Positions 43,795 to 52,173 of a stretch of 64,000 nt of DNA are shown here, piece after piece. Source of the stretch: DATEJJ01 sp039649115 (lineage in GTDB: Bacteria > Actinomycetota > Actinomycetes > Mycobacteriales > Micromonosporaceae). The stretch lies in the NCBI GenBank assembly GCA_039649115.1, contig JBBWZQ010000212.1, forward strand, positions 12,262-76,261, written 5' to 3'. Position 1 is the first letter of the stretch. Every line of letters starts with the position of its first letter. The position numbers were made by a program, and so were the translations under genes. A model generated the notes under the pieces. The model was given only the letters and a program-made list of their open reading frames with translations, was not told the origin of the DNA and searched no databases.

Positions 43795-45428
43795 CCCAGC
43801 CGGTATGGATCGACCGGCTGTCCACAGTGGAGGTCGAGGAGCTGCGCCGGTCCGTGCCGGCGGACGGGCCGATGTCCGGTGTCGGGTTCGCCATCAAGGA
43901 CAACCTCGACCTGGCCGGGCACGCCACCACCGCGGCCTGCCCCGACCTGGCCACCGGCCCGCTGGCGAAGAGCTCGGCGGCCGCGGTGGCACGGCTGCTG
44001 GACGCGGGCGCGGTGCCGGTCGGCAAGACCAACATGGACCAGTTCGCGACCGGCCTGGTCGGCACCCGCAGCCCCTACGGCGCCTGCCACAGCGTGGCCA
44101 GCCCCGCGCACGTCTGTGGTGGCAGCAGCTCGGGCAGCGCGGTCGCGGTGGCCAGCGGGCTGGTCCCGCTCGCGCTGGGCACCGACACCGCCGGCTCCGG
44201 CCGGGTGCCCGCGGCCTTCAACGGCATCGTCGGCGTGAAGCCCACCCGCGGCCTGGTCTCCACCCGCGGCGTGCTGCCCGCCTGCCGGTCGCTGGACTGC
44301 GTGACCACATTCACCCGCACCGTCAGCGATGCCCGCCCGGCCCTTGCCGCGCTGGCCGGCTTCGACCCGGACGACCCGTGGTCGCGGCCGGCGCCGCCGG
44401 CGCCGCCGCCCGGCGTCGCGGCCCGCATGCGCGTCCTCGCGGTGCCCTCGGCCACCCCCGACCTCGACCCCCCGCACGAGCGCGCCTGGCACCGGGCGCT
44501 GGGCCACGCCGGTGAGCTGGCCCATCTGGTACCGGTGGACATCGCGCCGTTCCTGGCCGCGGCCGCCCTGCTCTACGGCGGCGGGTGGCTCGCCGAGCGC
44601 TGGGCCGCGTTCGGGCACCTGCTCGACGGGCCCGGGGTCGATCCGACCGTCCGCGCGGTGGTGACTCCGGGCCGGGACGTCACGGGTGCCACCGTGTTCG
44701 AGGCGGCGGACCGGCTGGCCGGGCTGCGCCGCGCCACCGAGCCGGTCTGGGCGGAGGTCGACGCGCTGCTGCTGCCCGTGACGCCGGGGCACCCGACCCT
44801 CGCCGAGGTGGCCGCCGACCCGGTCGGGGTCAACGCCCGGCTGGGCACGTACACCAACTTCGTGAACCTGCTCGACCTGTGCGCGGTCGCGGTGCCGGCC
44901 GGGACGCGCGAGGACGGGCTGCCGTTCGGCGTGCAGCTGATCGCGCCCGCGTTCGCCGACGCGCCGCTGCTCGACCTTGCCGCTCGGTGGTGCGGCGAGC
45001 CCGCGCCGCCCCCGCCGGTACCGGCCGGGTTCTCGCTGCTCGCGGTGTGCGGGGCGCACCTGTCCGGGCTGCCGCTCAATCCGCAGCTGGTGGGGCTGGG
45101 CGGGCGGCTGCACTCGCGGGCCCGCACCGCCGCCGGGTACCGGCTCTACCGGCTGCCCGGCACCGGAGTGCCCCGCCCGGCGCTGGTGCGCACCGGCGAC
45201 GGGCCGGCCGAGGGGGTACCGGTGGAGGTGTGGCAGCTGCCGGACCAGGCGGTCGGGGCGCTGCTGGGCACGGTACCGCCGCCGCTGGGCTTCGGGCCGG
45301 TGGCGCTTTCCGACGGCAGCACGGTCGCCGGGTTCCGGGCCGACGCACTCGCGGTGCGCGACGGTACCGACATCACCGGGTCCGGCGGCTGGCGGCACTA
45401 TCTGGCAGCTTCACGCCGAACCCCCTGA
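43791..45428 (+). CDS. atzF: Allophanate hydrolase
   Basis: A 545-residue amidase-signature enzyme. The Ser-cisSer-Lys triad is visible as Lys36 (GFAIKDNLD), the Ser run of GGSSSGS (about 112-116) and Ser136 (GTDTAGSGRVPAAFNG). The C-terminal domain, about 450-545 (LLAVCGAHLSGLPLNPQLVGLG), is the one found in AtzF and in allophanate hydrolase parts of urea amidolyases. It splits allophanate into CO2 and ammonia, ending guanidine degradation. Its start overlaps the carboxyltransferase gene, and its last 56 bases overlap the DUF5995 gene on the other strand. Confidence 0.92.
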   Translation: MTQPVWIDRLSTVEVEELRRSVPADGPMSGVGFAIKDNLDLAGHATTAACPDLATGPLAKSSAAAVARLLDAGAVPVGKTNMDQFATGLVGTRSPYGACHSVASPAHVCGGSSSGSAVAVASGLVPLALGTDTAGSGRVPAAFNGIVGVKPTRGLVSTRGVLPACRSLDCVTTFTRTVSDARPALAALAGFDPDDPWSRPAPPAPPPGVAARMRVLAVPSATPDLDPPHERAWHRALGHAGELAHLVPVDIAPFLAAAALLYGGGWLAERWAAFGHLLDGPGVDPTVRAVVTPGRDVTGATVFEAADRLAGLRRATEPVWAEVDALLLPVTPGHPTLAEVAADPVGVNARLGTYTNFVNLLDLCAVAVPAGTREDGLPFGVQLIAPAFADAPLLDLAARWCGEPAPPPPVPAGFSLLAVCGAHLSGLPLNPQLVGLGGRLHSRARTAAGYRLYRLPGTGVPRPALVRTGDGPAEGVPVEVWQLPDQAVGALLGTVPPPLGFGPVALSDGSTVAGFRADALAVRDGTDITGSGGWRHYLAASRRTP

Positions 45429-46140
45429 GGGCGAGGCGCAGCAGCACCGGTCCCGGCCGGACCAGGTCGGCCAGGCGGCGACCGGCCAGCGCCTCCAGCT
45501 CGGCGAGCACCGCCGGGTACCGGTCCGGACCGGCCCGCCGCGCCTGGTCGAGGAGGGTCGTGTTGGCCCACACCTTCGCCCGCGACTCGGTCAGGATGCG
45601 CCGGGTCGCGGCCCGGTTCGCCGGGCCCAGCAGCCGGTCGGTGAGGCTCGGCGGGGCCAGCGCGCTCAGCTCCACGTCCTCGGCCGAGACCCGGGCCAGC
45701 AGCACGTCGTCCACCTGCCGGTGATCGGCCTCCCGGGTCCGCAGCACCGCCGGATCGTCGAACTCGGCCGGGCTGATCACCGCGATCAGCGCCTGCGGCA
45801 GGTCGTAGTTGATGTGCGCGTTCATGCCGAACAGCACGTGCCGCAGCGGCGGCAGGCGGGGCTGCGTGCGGGCGGTGTCGAAGGCGACCCGCCAGGGCGC
45901 CGGTACCGGCGCGCCGGCCAGGTCGGCGGCGAGCGCGTCCAGGTAGAGCTGCGCGAAGACCAGGTCCCAGCGGGCCAGCCAGGCGCCGTCGGCGAAGCCG
46001 CCCCGGTCGATCTCGTCGGCCACCGCACGCGTGGTGCGCAGGTACGTCGCGTGGAAGAAGCGCCGCGCGTCGCCCGCCTCGCGCAGCCTGGCCAGGTCGT
46101 CCTCCATGCCGGCGACCAGGGCCGCGATGCTCTCGTGCAC
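45373..46140 (-). CDS. DUF5995 family protein
   Basis: A 255-residue, mostly helical cytoplasmic protein. The HVLFGMNAHINYDLPQALI segment is the hallmark of DUF5995, a family common in actinobacteria and without assigned function. Conserved His and Asp residues there and in ADHRQVDDVL might bind metal. The start is GTG 46140. It converges on and overlaps atzF by 56 bases; nothing ties it to guanidine metabolism. Confidence 0.72.
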   Translation of the reverse strand: MHESIAALVAGMEDDLARLREAGDARRFFHATYLRTTRAVADEIDRGGFADGAWLARWDLVFAQLYLDALAADLAGAPVPAPWRVAFDTARTQPRLPPLRHVLFGMNAHINYDLPQALIAVISPAEFDDPAVLRTREADHRQVDDVLLARVSAEDVELSALAPPSLTDRLLGPANRAATRRILTESRAKVWANTTLLDQARRAGPDRYPAVLAELEALAGRRLADLVRPGPVLLRLALRGFGVKLPDSAASRRTR

Positions 46141-46157
46141 CCGGTGATTGTCGCAGG

Positions 46158-47486
46158 TCAGCTGAGCGAGGCCTTGTTGATCCGGCGGAGGATCACCGAG
46201 GCCGCCTGCTCGACCGTGGTCCGGTCGTAGACCAGCCGGTACGCGTACCCGCCGGTCACCGACGCCTGGCGGCGGGCCGTCAACATGGCGGAGTAGTGCG
46301 GCCCGAGCAGGATCATCGTCAGCTCCCGGCGCATCGCGTCGTTGTCGTCCAGCCGCACCAGGTGCACGTCCGGTACCCCGATCGACGGCAGCTCACCGAC
46401 GAGCGCGCCGATGTAGCTGGCGTTGCGAGCCAGCATCTGCAGCACCGCGATCGGCTCACCGGAGATCATCTGATTCTTCGGCAGGCAGGCCAGCACGACC
46501 GTGGGGTCCGGGTCGAGACCGGCCCGCTGCTCGATGTGCCCGGCCAGCGCCGCGAGCACCTGGTCCGTCACGGCCAGCGCCGGGCGGCCCGCGGTCGCCA
46601 TCTGGTACGGCGTCGCCTTCGGGTCCACCGCCGGCCGCTGCGCGATCAGGTGGATCTCGTGCTGCGGCTCGCGCGGGATCAGCTGCCCGGCCAGCGGTGC
46701 CGGGCGGCCGAAGTGGTAGCCCTGACCCAGCTCCGCACCCAGACCGCGGGCGGTGCGCGCGTGCGCCTCCGACTCGATGCCGACCGCCATGATGGAGGCG
46801 CCGGTCCGCTCCGCGTGCGCGGTCACCGTGTTCATGACGCGCGGCGCGTACGGGTGCGTCTGCTCGTGTACCAGGGAAACGTCGATCTTCACCACGTCCG
46901 GGTACGCGAACGGCATCAGCGCCAGCGACGCCGCGGTGACGCCCACGTTGTCCAGCGCGATGCCCCAGCCGGCCGCGCGGGCCCGCTCGATGCCGAGCAT
47001 CGTCGCCTCCGCATCGGCCGACAGGGACCGCTCCGACATCTCCATGAACACCCGCAGCCGGGCGCGGGCCAGGGCGAGCGCCGGCATCAGGTCGGGCGGG
47101 ACCGGTCCCGCGGACGACGGGGTCGCCACGTTGATGAACACGGCGGTGGACGGGTGCAGTCGCGCCTCCACCGCGGCCCGGAACGCCGCCGCGTGCGCCA
47201 CCAGGTCCAGCTCCCAGGCCAGCCCGGCGGCGGCCGCCGCGGCGAACATCGGCCCCGGGCTCTCGAAGGTCGTGCCGGCCGGGCCGCGCGCGAGTGCCTC
47301 GTAGCCCACGACGTCGCCGCTGTCGAGGTGGATGACCGGTTGGAAGAACGCGCGCACCATCCGCCCGCGCACCACCTGCTCGATGGTCGGTCCGTCCGGC
47401 GCTGCCTCGGCGTGCGGCCCGGCACCATGCCGGTCAGCCCCGTCCGACTCTGCCGACTCCGGGCCACGCTGGAACAACACGACCAT
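46158..47486 (-). CDS. EAL-domain protein with C-terminal DICT sensory domain
   Basis: A 442-residue cytoplasmic protein. Residues about 35-265 are an EAL domain (c-di-GMP phosphodiesterase fold): Glu63 of YEALARG, Asn119 of FINV, Glu149, Asp179, the Lys of VVKIDVS, the Glu of GIESE and the Gln of LGQGYHFGRP are present. The usual DDFG motif reads DNVG, so the second metal-linked Asp is Asn180. Residues about 290-430 resemble the DICT domain (VRLDDNDAMRRELTMILLGPHYSAML), which often accompanies EAL/GGDEF in actinobacteria. It may be a weak phosphodiesterase or a c-di-GMP effector. ATG 47486. Confidence 0.8.
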   Translation of the reverse strand: MVVLFQRGPESAESDGADRHGAGPHAEAAPDGPTIEQVVRGRMVRAFFQPVIHLDSGDVVGYEALARGPAGTTFESPGPMFAAAAAAGLAWELDLVAHAAAFRAAVEARLHPSTAVFINVATPSSAGPVPPDLMPALALARARLRVFMEMSERSLSADAEATMLGIERARAAGWGIALDNVGVTAASLALMPFAYPDVVKIDVSLVHEQTHPYAPRVMNTVTAHAERTGASIMAVGIESEAHARTARGLGAELGQGYHFGRPAPLAGQLIPREPQHEIHLIAQRPAVDPKATPYQMATAGRPALAVTDQVLAALAGHIEQRAGLDPDPTVVLACLPKNQMISGEPIAVLQMLARNASYIGALVGELPSIGVPDVHLVRLDDNDAMRRELTMILLGPHYSAMLTARRQASVTGGYAYRLVYDRTTVEQAASVILRRINKASLS

Positions 47487-47637
47487 GCCAGACTCCTTTC
47501 CCCACGGTCCCTATCGGTCGGCGCGGCGCCGACTGAAAAGAAGGCCATCACCCGGTGGTACGGCGAACCGGCGTGGCCTGCGGGGTTGGTGTTGTCACCG
47601 CACAATGGACGGCGATGGAGACTTCGAGGATCGCCCG

Positions 47638-48060
47638 GTGACCGGTCCCGCCTGGCTGGACGACGCGGGACTGGTCACCCTGCCCGGCGGGGCGAGGGTG
47701 CGCGGCCGGCGGCTGAGCGACCCGGCCAGTCCCGCCGACTTCGCGCTGCTACTGGCCAAGGGCCCGGCACCGGCCTGGCCGCACCGGCGGGTCCGCTGGC
47801 CCGACTTCTGGATCCCCACCGACCAGCGCGACGCGCTCGACGCGCTGCGCGAGGCGCACCGCCGCGCGCACGCCGGCGAGCGCGTCGAGGTCGCGTGCCG
47901 CGGCGGCGTGGGTCGCACCGGCACCGCCCTGGCCGCGCTGGCCATCCTCGACGGGCTGGACCCGGGCGAGGCGCTCGCCTGGGTCCGCGCCAGCTACCAC
48001 CGCCGCGCCGTGGAGACGCCGTGGCAGCGGCGGTGGCTGCGCACCGTCACCCGAGGCTGA
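47638..48060 (+). CDS. Small dual-specificity/tyrosine-type protein phosphatase
   Basis: A 140-residue phosphatase. The P-loop CRGGVGRT gives the CX5R signature (Cys87, Arg93), and the WPD-like general-acid loop is RWPDFWIP (Asp56). It is shorter than most family members but complete for catalysis. GTG 47638 is chosen because GAGGA lies seven bases upstream; ATG 47605 has no ribosome site. Substrate unknown. It ends 14 bases inside the convergent Rieske gene. Confidence 0.78.
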   Translation: MTGPAWLDDAGLVTLPGGARVRGRRLSDPASPADFALLLAKGPAPAWPHRRVRWPDFWIPTDQRDALDALREAHRRAHAGERVEVACRGGVGRTGTALAALAILDGLDPGEALAWVRASYHRRAVETPWQRRWLRTVTRG

Positions 48061-48505
48061 TGCCGGTGCCGTCGACCGTCACGTTGACGGCGGCGAGCGG
48101 GGCGGACGCCGGGCCGTTGGCCACGGTGCCGTCGGCGACGTGGAACTTGCTGCCGTGACAGGTGCAGTTGATGGTGCCGCCGCTGACGTTGCCCACGGTG
48201 CAGCCCTGGTGGGTGCAGACCGCGCTGAAGGCCTTGATGGTGCCCTGCCGCGGCTGGGTGACGACGACCCGCTGAGCCGCGAAGATCTTGCCACCGCCCA
48301 CCGGGATGTCAGCCGTCTGGGCGAGCGGCTTTGCACCGCCGGCGGTGGTCGCTGCACCACCGCCGGCGGCACCCCCTCCCCCAGCGGACGGCGGGTCCGG
48401 TGACTGGCCACCGTAGGTGGCACAGCCGCCCAGGACCGCCGCCGCGCACACGCCGCCGGCACCGGCCAGCACGGCCCGGCGGGATGCTGTCTCGTCGCGT
48501 TCCAT
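48047..48505 (-). CDS. Tat-exported lipoprotein with Rieske [2Fe-2S] domain
   Basis: A 152-residue protein. The N-terminus has a twin-arginine signal (SRRAVLAGAG) and a lipobox ending at Cys28 (LGGC), so it should be exported folded and lipid-anchored. A Gly/Ala-rich linker (about 33-60) leads to a Rieske fold with ligands in VCTHQGC and CTCHGSKF. It is an electron-transfer protein on the outer face of the membrane. It follows the DUF6529 membrane gene by 17 bases, which suggests a small redox unit. Confidence 0.88.
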   Translation of the reverse strand: MERDETASRRAVLAGAGGVCAAAVLGGCATYGGQSPDPPSAGGGGAAGGGAATTAGGAKPLAQTADIPVGGGKIFAAQRVVVTQPRQGTIKAFSAVCTHQGCTVGNVSGGTINCTCHGSKFHVADGTVANGPASAPLAAVNVTVDGTGISLG

Positions 48506-48522
48506 CGTGTGATGCCCTTCGA

Positions 48523-49242
48523 TCAGAATTTGATGCCGGTGGTGGTGAAGAACCACAGGGCGGAGCTGAGCCACAGGCCCATGAGCGCGGCGAAGACCAG
48601 GCCGCCCAGCATGGGCAGCGCCCAGCCGGGCAGGCCGCGCTTGGGCAGGGCGAGCATCTTCACGGTGAACGCGCCGAAGAACACGCAGCCGAGCAGCGAG
48701 TGGACGAGTACCCGCGCGCTGTAGGTCTGGAAGCCCAGCGCGTACAGGCAGTGGATGGCGACGGGCACGGCGAGCAGGAACGCGATCCGGCCGGACCAGC
48801 GGTGGAAGGTACCGATCCAGGACGGCGCGCGCACCGGCAGCTTGCCGTACATGGCCAGGGCGGAGACGAGCTGCGCCACGGCGAACAGGGCCGCGCCGGT
48901 GGCCAGCCAGACCTTCACCGTCACCGGGCTGGAGAAGCCGGCGATGTTGACGGCGATCCCGGTGGGCCGGTGCAGCCGGCCGTACACGCCGAGGGTCAGC
49001 GCGACCGCGGCGCCGATCAGCAGCGGCACGAAGAGCTTGGCGCCCGCGCTGCCGCGGGGTGTCGCGGTGCCGGGACTCCCGGTGCCGGCCGGGGCACCGT
49101 GCGGCGCGAAGGGCAGGGTCTGCTCCCCGGGGGAGCGCAGCCGGAGCCGGTCTTTGGCGGAGGCGAGCACCCCCAACGTGTCCCCGGATGCTCCGGGGAA
49201 GGGGTTGGGCGATCCGTAAGGCGGGCCGGGGTTGGCGGACAT
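48523..49242 (-). CDS. DUF6529-type membrane protein
   Basis: A 239-residue protein. The first 70 residues are Pro/Gly-rich and cytoplasmic, followed by five helices (about 71-90, 108-127, 148-168, 176-196 and 208-230). His residues in TFHRWSG, AIHCLYA and LVHSLLG sit near helix ends, reminiscent of cytochrome b561-like heme ligands, so it may pass electrons to the Rieske protein encoded immediately downstream. Heme binding is inference; the family has no proven function. ATG 49242. Confidence 0.72.
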   Translation of the reverse strand: MSANPGPPYGSPNPFPGASGDTLGVLASAKDRLRLRSPGEQTLPFAPHGAPAGTGSPGTATPRGSAGAKLFVPLLIGAAVALTLGVYGRLHRPTGIAVNIAGFSSPVTVKVWLATGAALFAVAQLVSALAMYGKLPVRAPSWIGTFHRWSGRIAFLLAVPVAIHCLYALGFQTYSARVLVHSLLGCVFFGAFTVKMLALPKRGLPGWALPMLGGLVFAALMGLWLSSALWFFTTTGIKF

Positions 49243-49277
49243 GGCTGTCTCCGTTCACAGTGGAATGCCGTCGAGGG

Positions 49278-50003
49278 TCAGAAGCCGGTGCCGCTGGCGC
49301 CGTCGACGGCCACCGCGTTGACAGTCTCGCCATTCACGGTCGCGGTCCGCGTACCGGTGTCCAAGGTGGACGCCGGCGCGGGCGTGCCGTCCACGGTCTC
49401 GACGCCGGTCTGCCGGCCGTCGAGCTGGATCCAGCCGACCTCGACCAGCTTGTTGCGGACCGTCGCGGCGGCCTTGTACAGCCCGGACGGCGGGTACACC
49501 GCGCGGGCCCGGAAGGTCCAGTGCTTCGCGCCGACGTTGACCTTGCCGGTCGCCACGCCCTTGCCGTACGTGCCGGTGAGGCTGGAGTTGTGCGTGCCGG
49601 AGAGGTTGAGCTGCCCACCCGTGGCGGTACCCCGGAGCCACGCCTCGACCCGGCTGCCATCGCAGACGTACGCGATCGCGACACCGTCGCGCACCGCGAT
49701 CGCGACGGTCGCCGCCCCGCCGGTGGTGTACCCGGCGTAGGTCGCCCGGTACGCCACGGCCGGCGCGCTCACCAACGCCCCGGCGCCGGCTGGCGACGCT
49801 GCGGAGGGGGGTGTCGCGGAGGGGGGTGTCGCGGACGGGAGCGCGGCGGACGGGAGCGCGGCGGACGGCGATGCCGCGGCGCTCGGGCCGGCCGCGACGT
49901 TCGCCTTCGGCTGGCTGGCACTGGCATGCACGTTCAAAGCGATCAACACACTGGCGAGCGCGGCCCCACCCAGCAGCGTGAGGAGAGGTCCCTTGCGTCC
50001 CAT
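49278..50003 (-). CDS. Secreted or membrane-anchored protein of unknown function
   Basis: A 241-residue protein. A hydrophobic segment at residues 6-27 acts as signal peptide or anchor. Residues about 34-75 are a low-complexity Pro/Ser/Ala linker whose DNA has paired tandem repeats (PSAALPSAALPSATPPSATPPSA in coding sense, shown by units PSAAL and PSATP). The outer domain (about 80-241) is Gly/Thr/Val-rich and likely beta. I do not recognise the domain. It is the first gene of the trio with DUF6529 and the Rieske protein (35- and 17-base gaps), so it may belong to the same redox system. ATG 50003. Confidence 0.65.
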   Translation of the reverse strand: MGRKGPLLTLLGGAALASVLIALNVHASASQPKANVAAGPSAAASPSAALPSAALPSATPPSATPPSAASPAGAGALVSAPAVAYRATYAGYTTGGAATVAIAVRDGVAIAYVCDGSRVEAWLRGTATGGQLNLSGTHNSSLTGTYGKGVATGKVNVGAKHWTFRARAVYPPSGLYKAAATVRNKLVEVGWIQLDGRQTGVETVDGTPAPASTLDTGTRTATVNGETVNAVAVDGASGTGF

Positions 50004-50145
50004 CGTTGACTCCCGGTCATCTTCTCGTGGCTCCGTCTGATGAAACCGATCAAACCTTCCCGCGTCTGCGTACTTCTGCACACACGCGGATCCTGTCCGG
50101 TCTCCGACGCTTCCGGATTCCCCCGGCCGCGTATCGTGGCAGTTC

Positions 50146-52173
50146 GTGGAGCTGATCGCCGCCGCGCCGCCGTCGCACCGCAGGTCCGGCGCCGCGCACG
50201 GCGGTGAGCCGGGCCCGGGAGCGCGGCTGCCGCCCACGGTCCAGCCGGTCCGCGCGGTGGTCTGGCTGTGCCACCTCGCGCTGCCGCTGGCCGGGCTGTG
50301 GCTGCTGCTCGGCCAGCCGGACACGGACCTGATCTGGCACGACGCGGTGAGCCACTTCTGGCTGGTGGTCGCCGTGGCCCTGGTCAACGTGGTGCTGGGC
50401 GTGCGGATGAGCGCGGCCGCGCACCGGCGCGCCGACGCCCGGCTGTTCCTGGTCTCCCTGGCGTTCCTGGCCAGCGCCGGATTCCTGCTCCTGCACGGTC
50501 TGGCCACCCCCGGGGTGCTGGTGCACCACGCCAGCCTGGGGTTCGACCTCGCCCAGCCGGTGGGCCTCGCGGTCGCCGCGGTGTGCGCGGTGGCCTCCGC
50601 CCTGCCGCTGCCGCAACGGCCGGCGGGCGGGCGGCTGGCCCGCTGGCAGATCGCCGCGGCCGTGGTGCTCGGCCTGCTGGTCGCCGGCTGGGCCGCCGTC
50701 TCGCTGCTGGACCTGCCGCCGCTGGACCGGCCGGTGACGGCGCGCGACGTGACCGGGCCGGTCGAGGTGATGGCGCTGGCATCGATACCCCTGTACCTGA
50801 TCGCCGCGCTGCGCTACTACCTGCTGCACCGGCGCCGGCCGGCCGCGATGCTGATCAGCATCATCACCGCGTTCACCCTGCTGGCCGAGGCGATGCTGGC
50901 GGTCACGCTCGCCGACAAGTGGCACCTGTCCTGGTGGGAGTGGCACCTGCTGCTGACCGCCGCGTTCGCGTTCGTCGCGTACAGCGCCTACGTGCAGTAC
51001 GGCCGGGAGGGCTCCAGCGCCGGCCTGTTCGACGCGATCACGCTGGCCCAGACCGGCCGCGCCATCCGCGCCCAGTACGAGGCGGCGCTGGAGGAACTGG
51101 TCAGCGTCCTGGAGGAGCGGGAGCGCACCGGGCAGCCGAGCCGGGCACCGGTGGCGGCCCGGCTGCGCGAGCGGTTCGGGCTCACCGAGGGGCAGGCAGC
51201 GGTACTGGACCGGGCCGGCGCGGCGCTGGCGGCGGAGCGGCAGCTGTCCCGGCGGCTGGCCGCCCTCGTCGCGGTCGGCGAGCAGGCCCGGCTCGGGCTG
51301 GCGGACGAGGAGTTCCTGGCGCGGGTGCTCGACGAGGTGCAGCCGGCGTACGGCGCGGTGCGCATCCACCTCGGCAGCGGCCCACCCCGGGAGACCGGCC
51401 TGGCCGCGTACCCGCTGACCGTCAAGGGCCGGCTGGCCGGCGTGCTGCAGGCACCCCACCCGGCCGGCCCGCGCGAGGCCGACCTGCTCGCCACGCTCGC
51501 CAGCCAGCTGTCCATCGCGCTGGAGAACGCCCGGCTCTACCGGGAACTGGAGACGCTCTTCCGCCGGTACCTCTCGCCGGATGTCGCCGCCGCGCTGCTG
51601 GCCGACCCCGACCAGGCCGCGCTGGGCGGCTCGCTCGTGGAGGTCACCGCCCTGTTCGCGGACCTGCGCGGGTTCACCACGTTCTCCGAGGCGGTGGCGC
51701 CGGCCGAGATCGTCCGGATGCTCAACCGGTACCACGGGGTGGCCGTGCCGTGCATCCTCGACAACGGCGGCACCATCGTCCAGTTCGTCGGCGACGCGCT
51801 GCTCGCCCTGTTCAACGCGCCGGCCCGCCAGCCCGACCATGCCGAGCGGGCGGTCCGGGCGGCGCTGGCCATGCAGGCGGCGGTGGCGGGCATCGCCGAG
51901 CGGGAGCCGGACTGGCCCCGCTTCCGGATCGGCGCGAACACCGGACCGGCGCTGGTCGGCAACATCGGCAGCGAGACCCTGCGCGGCTTCAACGCGATGG
52001 GCGACGCGGTGAACGTGGCCGCCCGGCTGCAGGGACTCGCGGAGCCCGGCCAGGTGGTGATCGGCGAGGCGACGCTGCGCGCGATGGGGACGCCGGTGGC
52101 GACGCGGTCGTTGGGCGAGCTGACGGTCAAGGGCCGCGTCGCGCCGGTGCGCGCGTACGTGGTGACGCAATGA
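50146..52173 (+). CDS. Membrane class III adenylate/guanylate cyclase with GAF-like domain
   Basis: A 675-residue protein. Seven predicted helices (about 35-275) are followed by a coiled/linker part, a GAF-like domain (about 365-465) and a class III cyclase domain (about 480-675). The metal Asp residues are Asp506 (FADLRGFT) and Asp550 (GDALLALF). The substrate-selecting positions, normally Lys and Asp/Thr, are Gln546 and Asn616 (FNAMGDAVN), the pair described for mycobacterial Rv0386. It should make cAMP, possibly also cGMP. The start is GTG 50146; TATCGT eight bases upstream hints at a leaderless transcript. It is coupled by ATGA to a Crp-like gene. Confidence 0.85.
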   Translation: MELIAAAPPSHRRSGAAHGGEPGPGARLPPTVQPVRAVVWLCHLALPLAGLWLLLGQPDTDLIWHDAVSHFWLVVAVALVNVVLGVRMSAAAHRRADARLFLVSLAFLASAGFLLLHGLATPGVLVHHASLGFDLAQPVGLAVAAVCAVASALPLPQRPAGGRLARWQIAAAVVLGLLVAGWAAVSLLDLPPLDRPVTARDVTGPVEVMALASIPLYLIAALRYYLLHRRRPAAMLISIITAFTLLAEAMLAVTLADKWHLSWWEWHLLLTAAFAFVAYSAYVQYGREGSSAGLFDAITLAQTGRAIRAQYEAALEELVSVLEERERTGQPSRAPVAARLRERFGLTEGQAAVLDRAGAALAAERQLSRRLAALVAVGEQARLGLADEEFLARVLDEVQPAYGAVRIHLGSGPPRETGLAAYPLTVKGRLAGVLQAPHPAGPREADLLATLASQLSIALENARLYRELETLFRRYLSPDVAAALLADPDQAALGGSLVEVTALFADLRGFTTFSEAVAPAEIVRMLNRYHGVAVPCILDNGGTIVQFVGDALLALFNAPARQPDHAERAVRAALAMQAAVAGIAEREPDWPRFRIGANTGPALVGNIGSETLRGFNAMGDAVNVAARLQGLAEPGQVVIGEATLRAMGTPVATRSLGELTVKGRVAPVRAYVVTQ

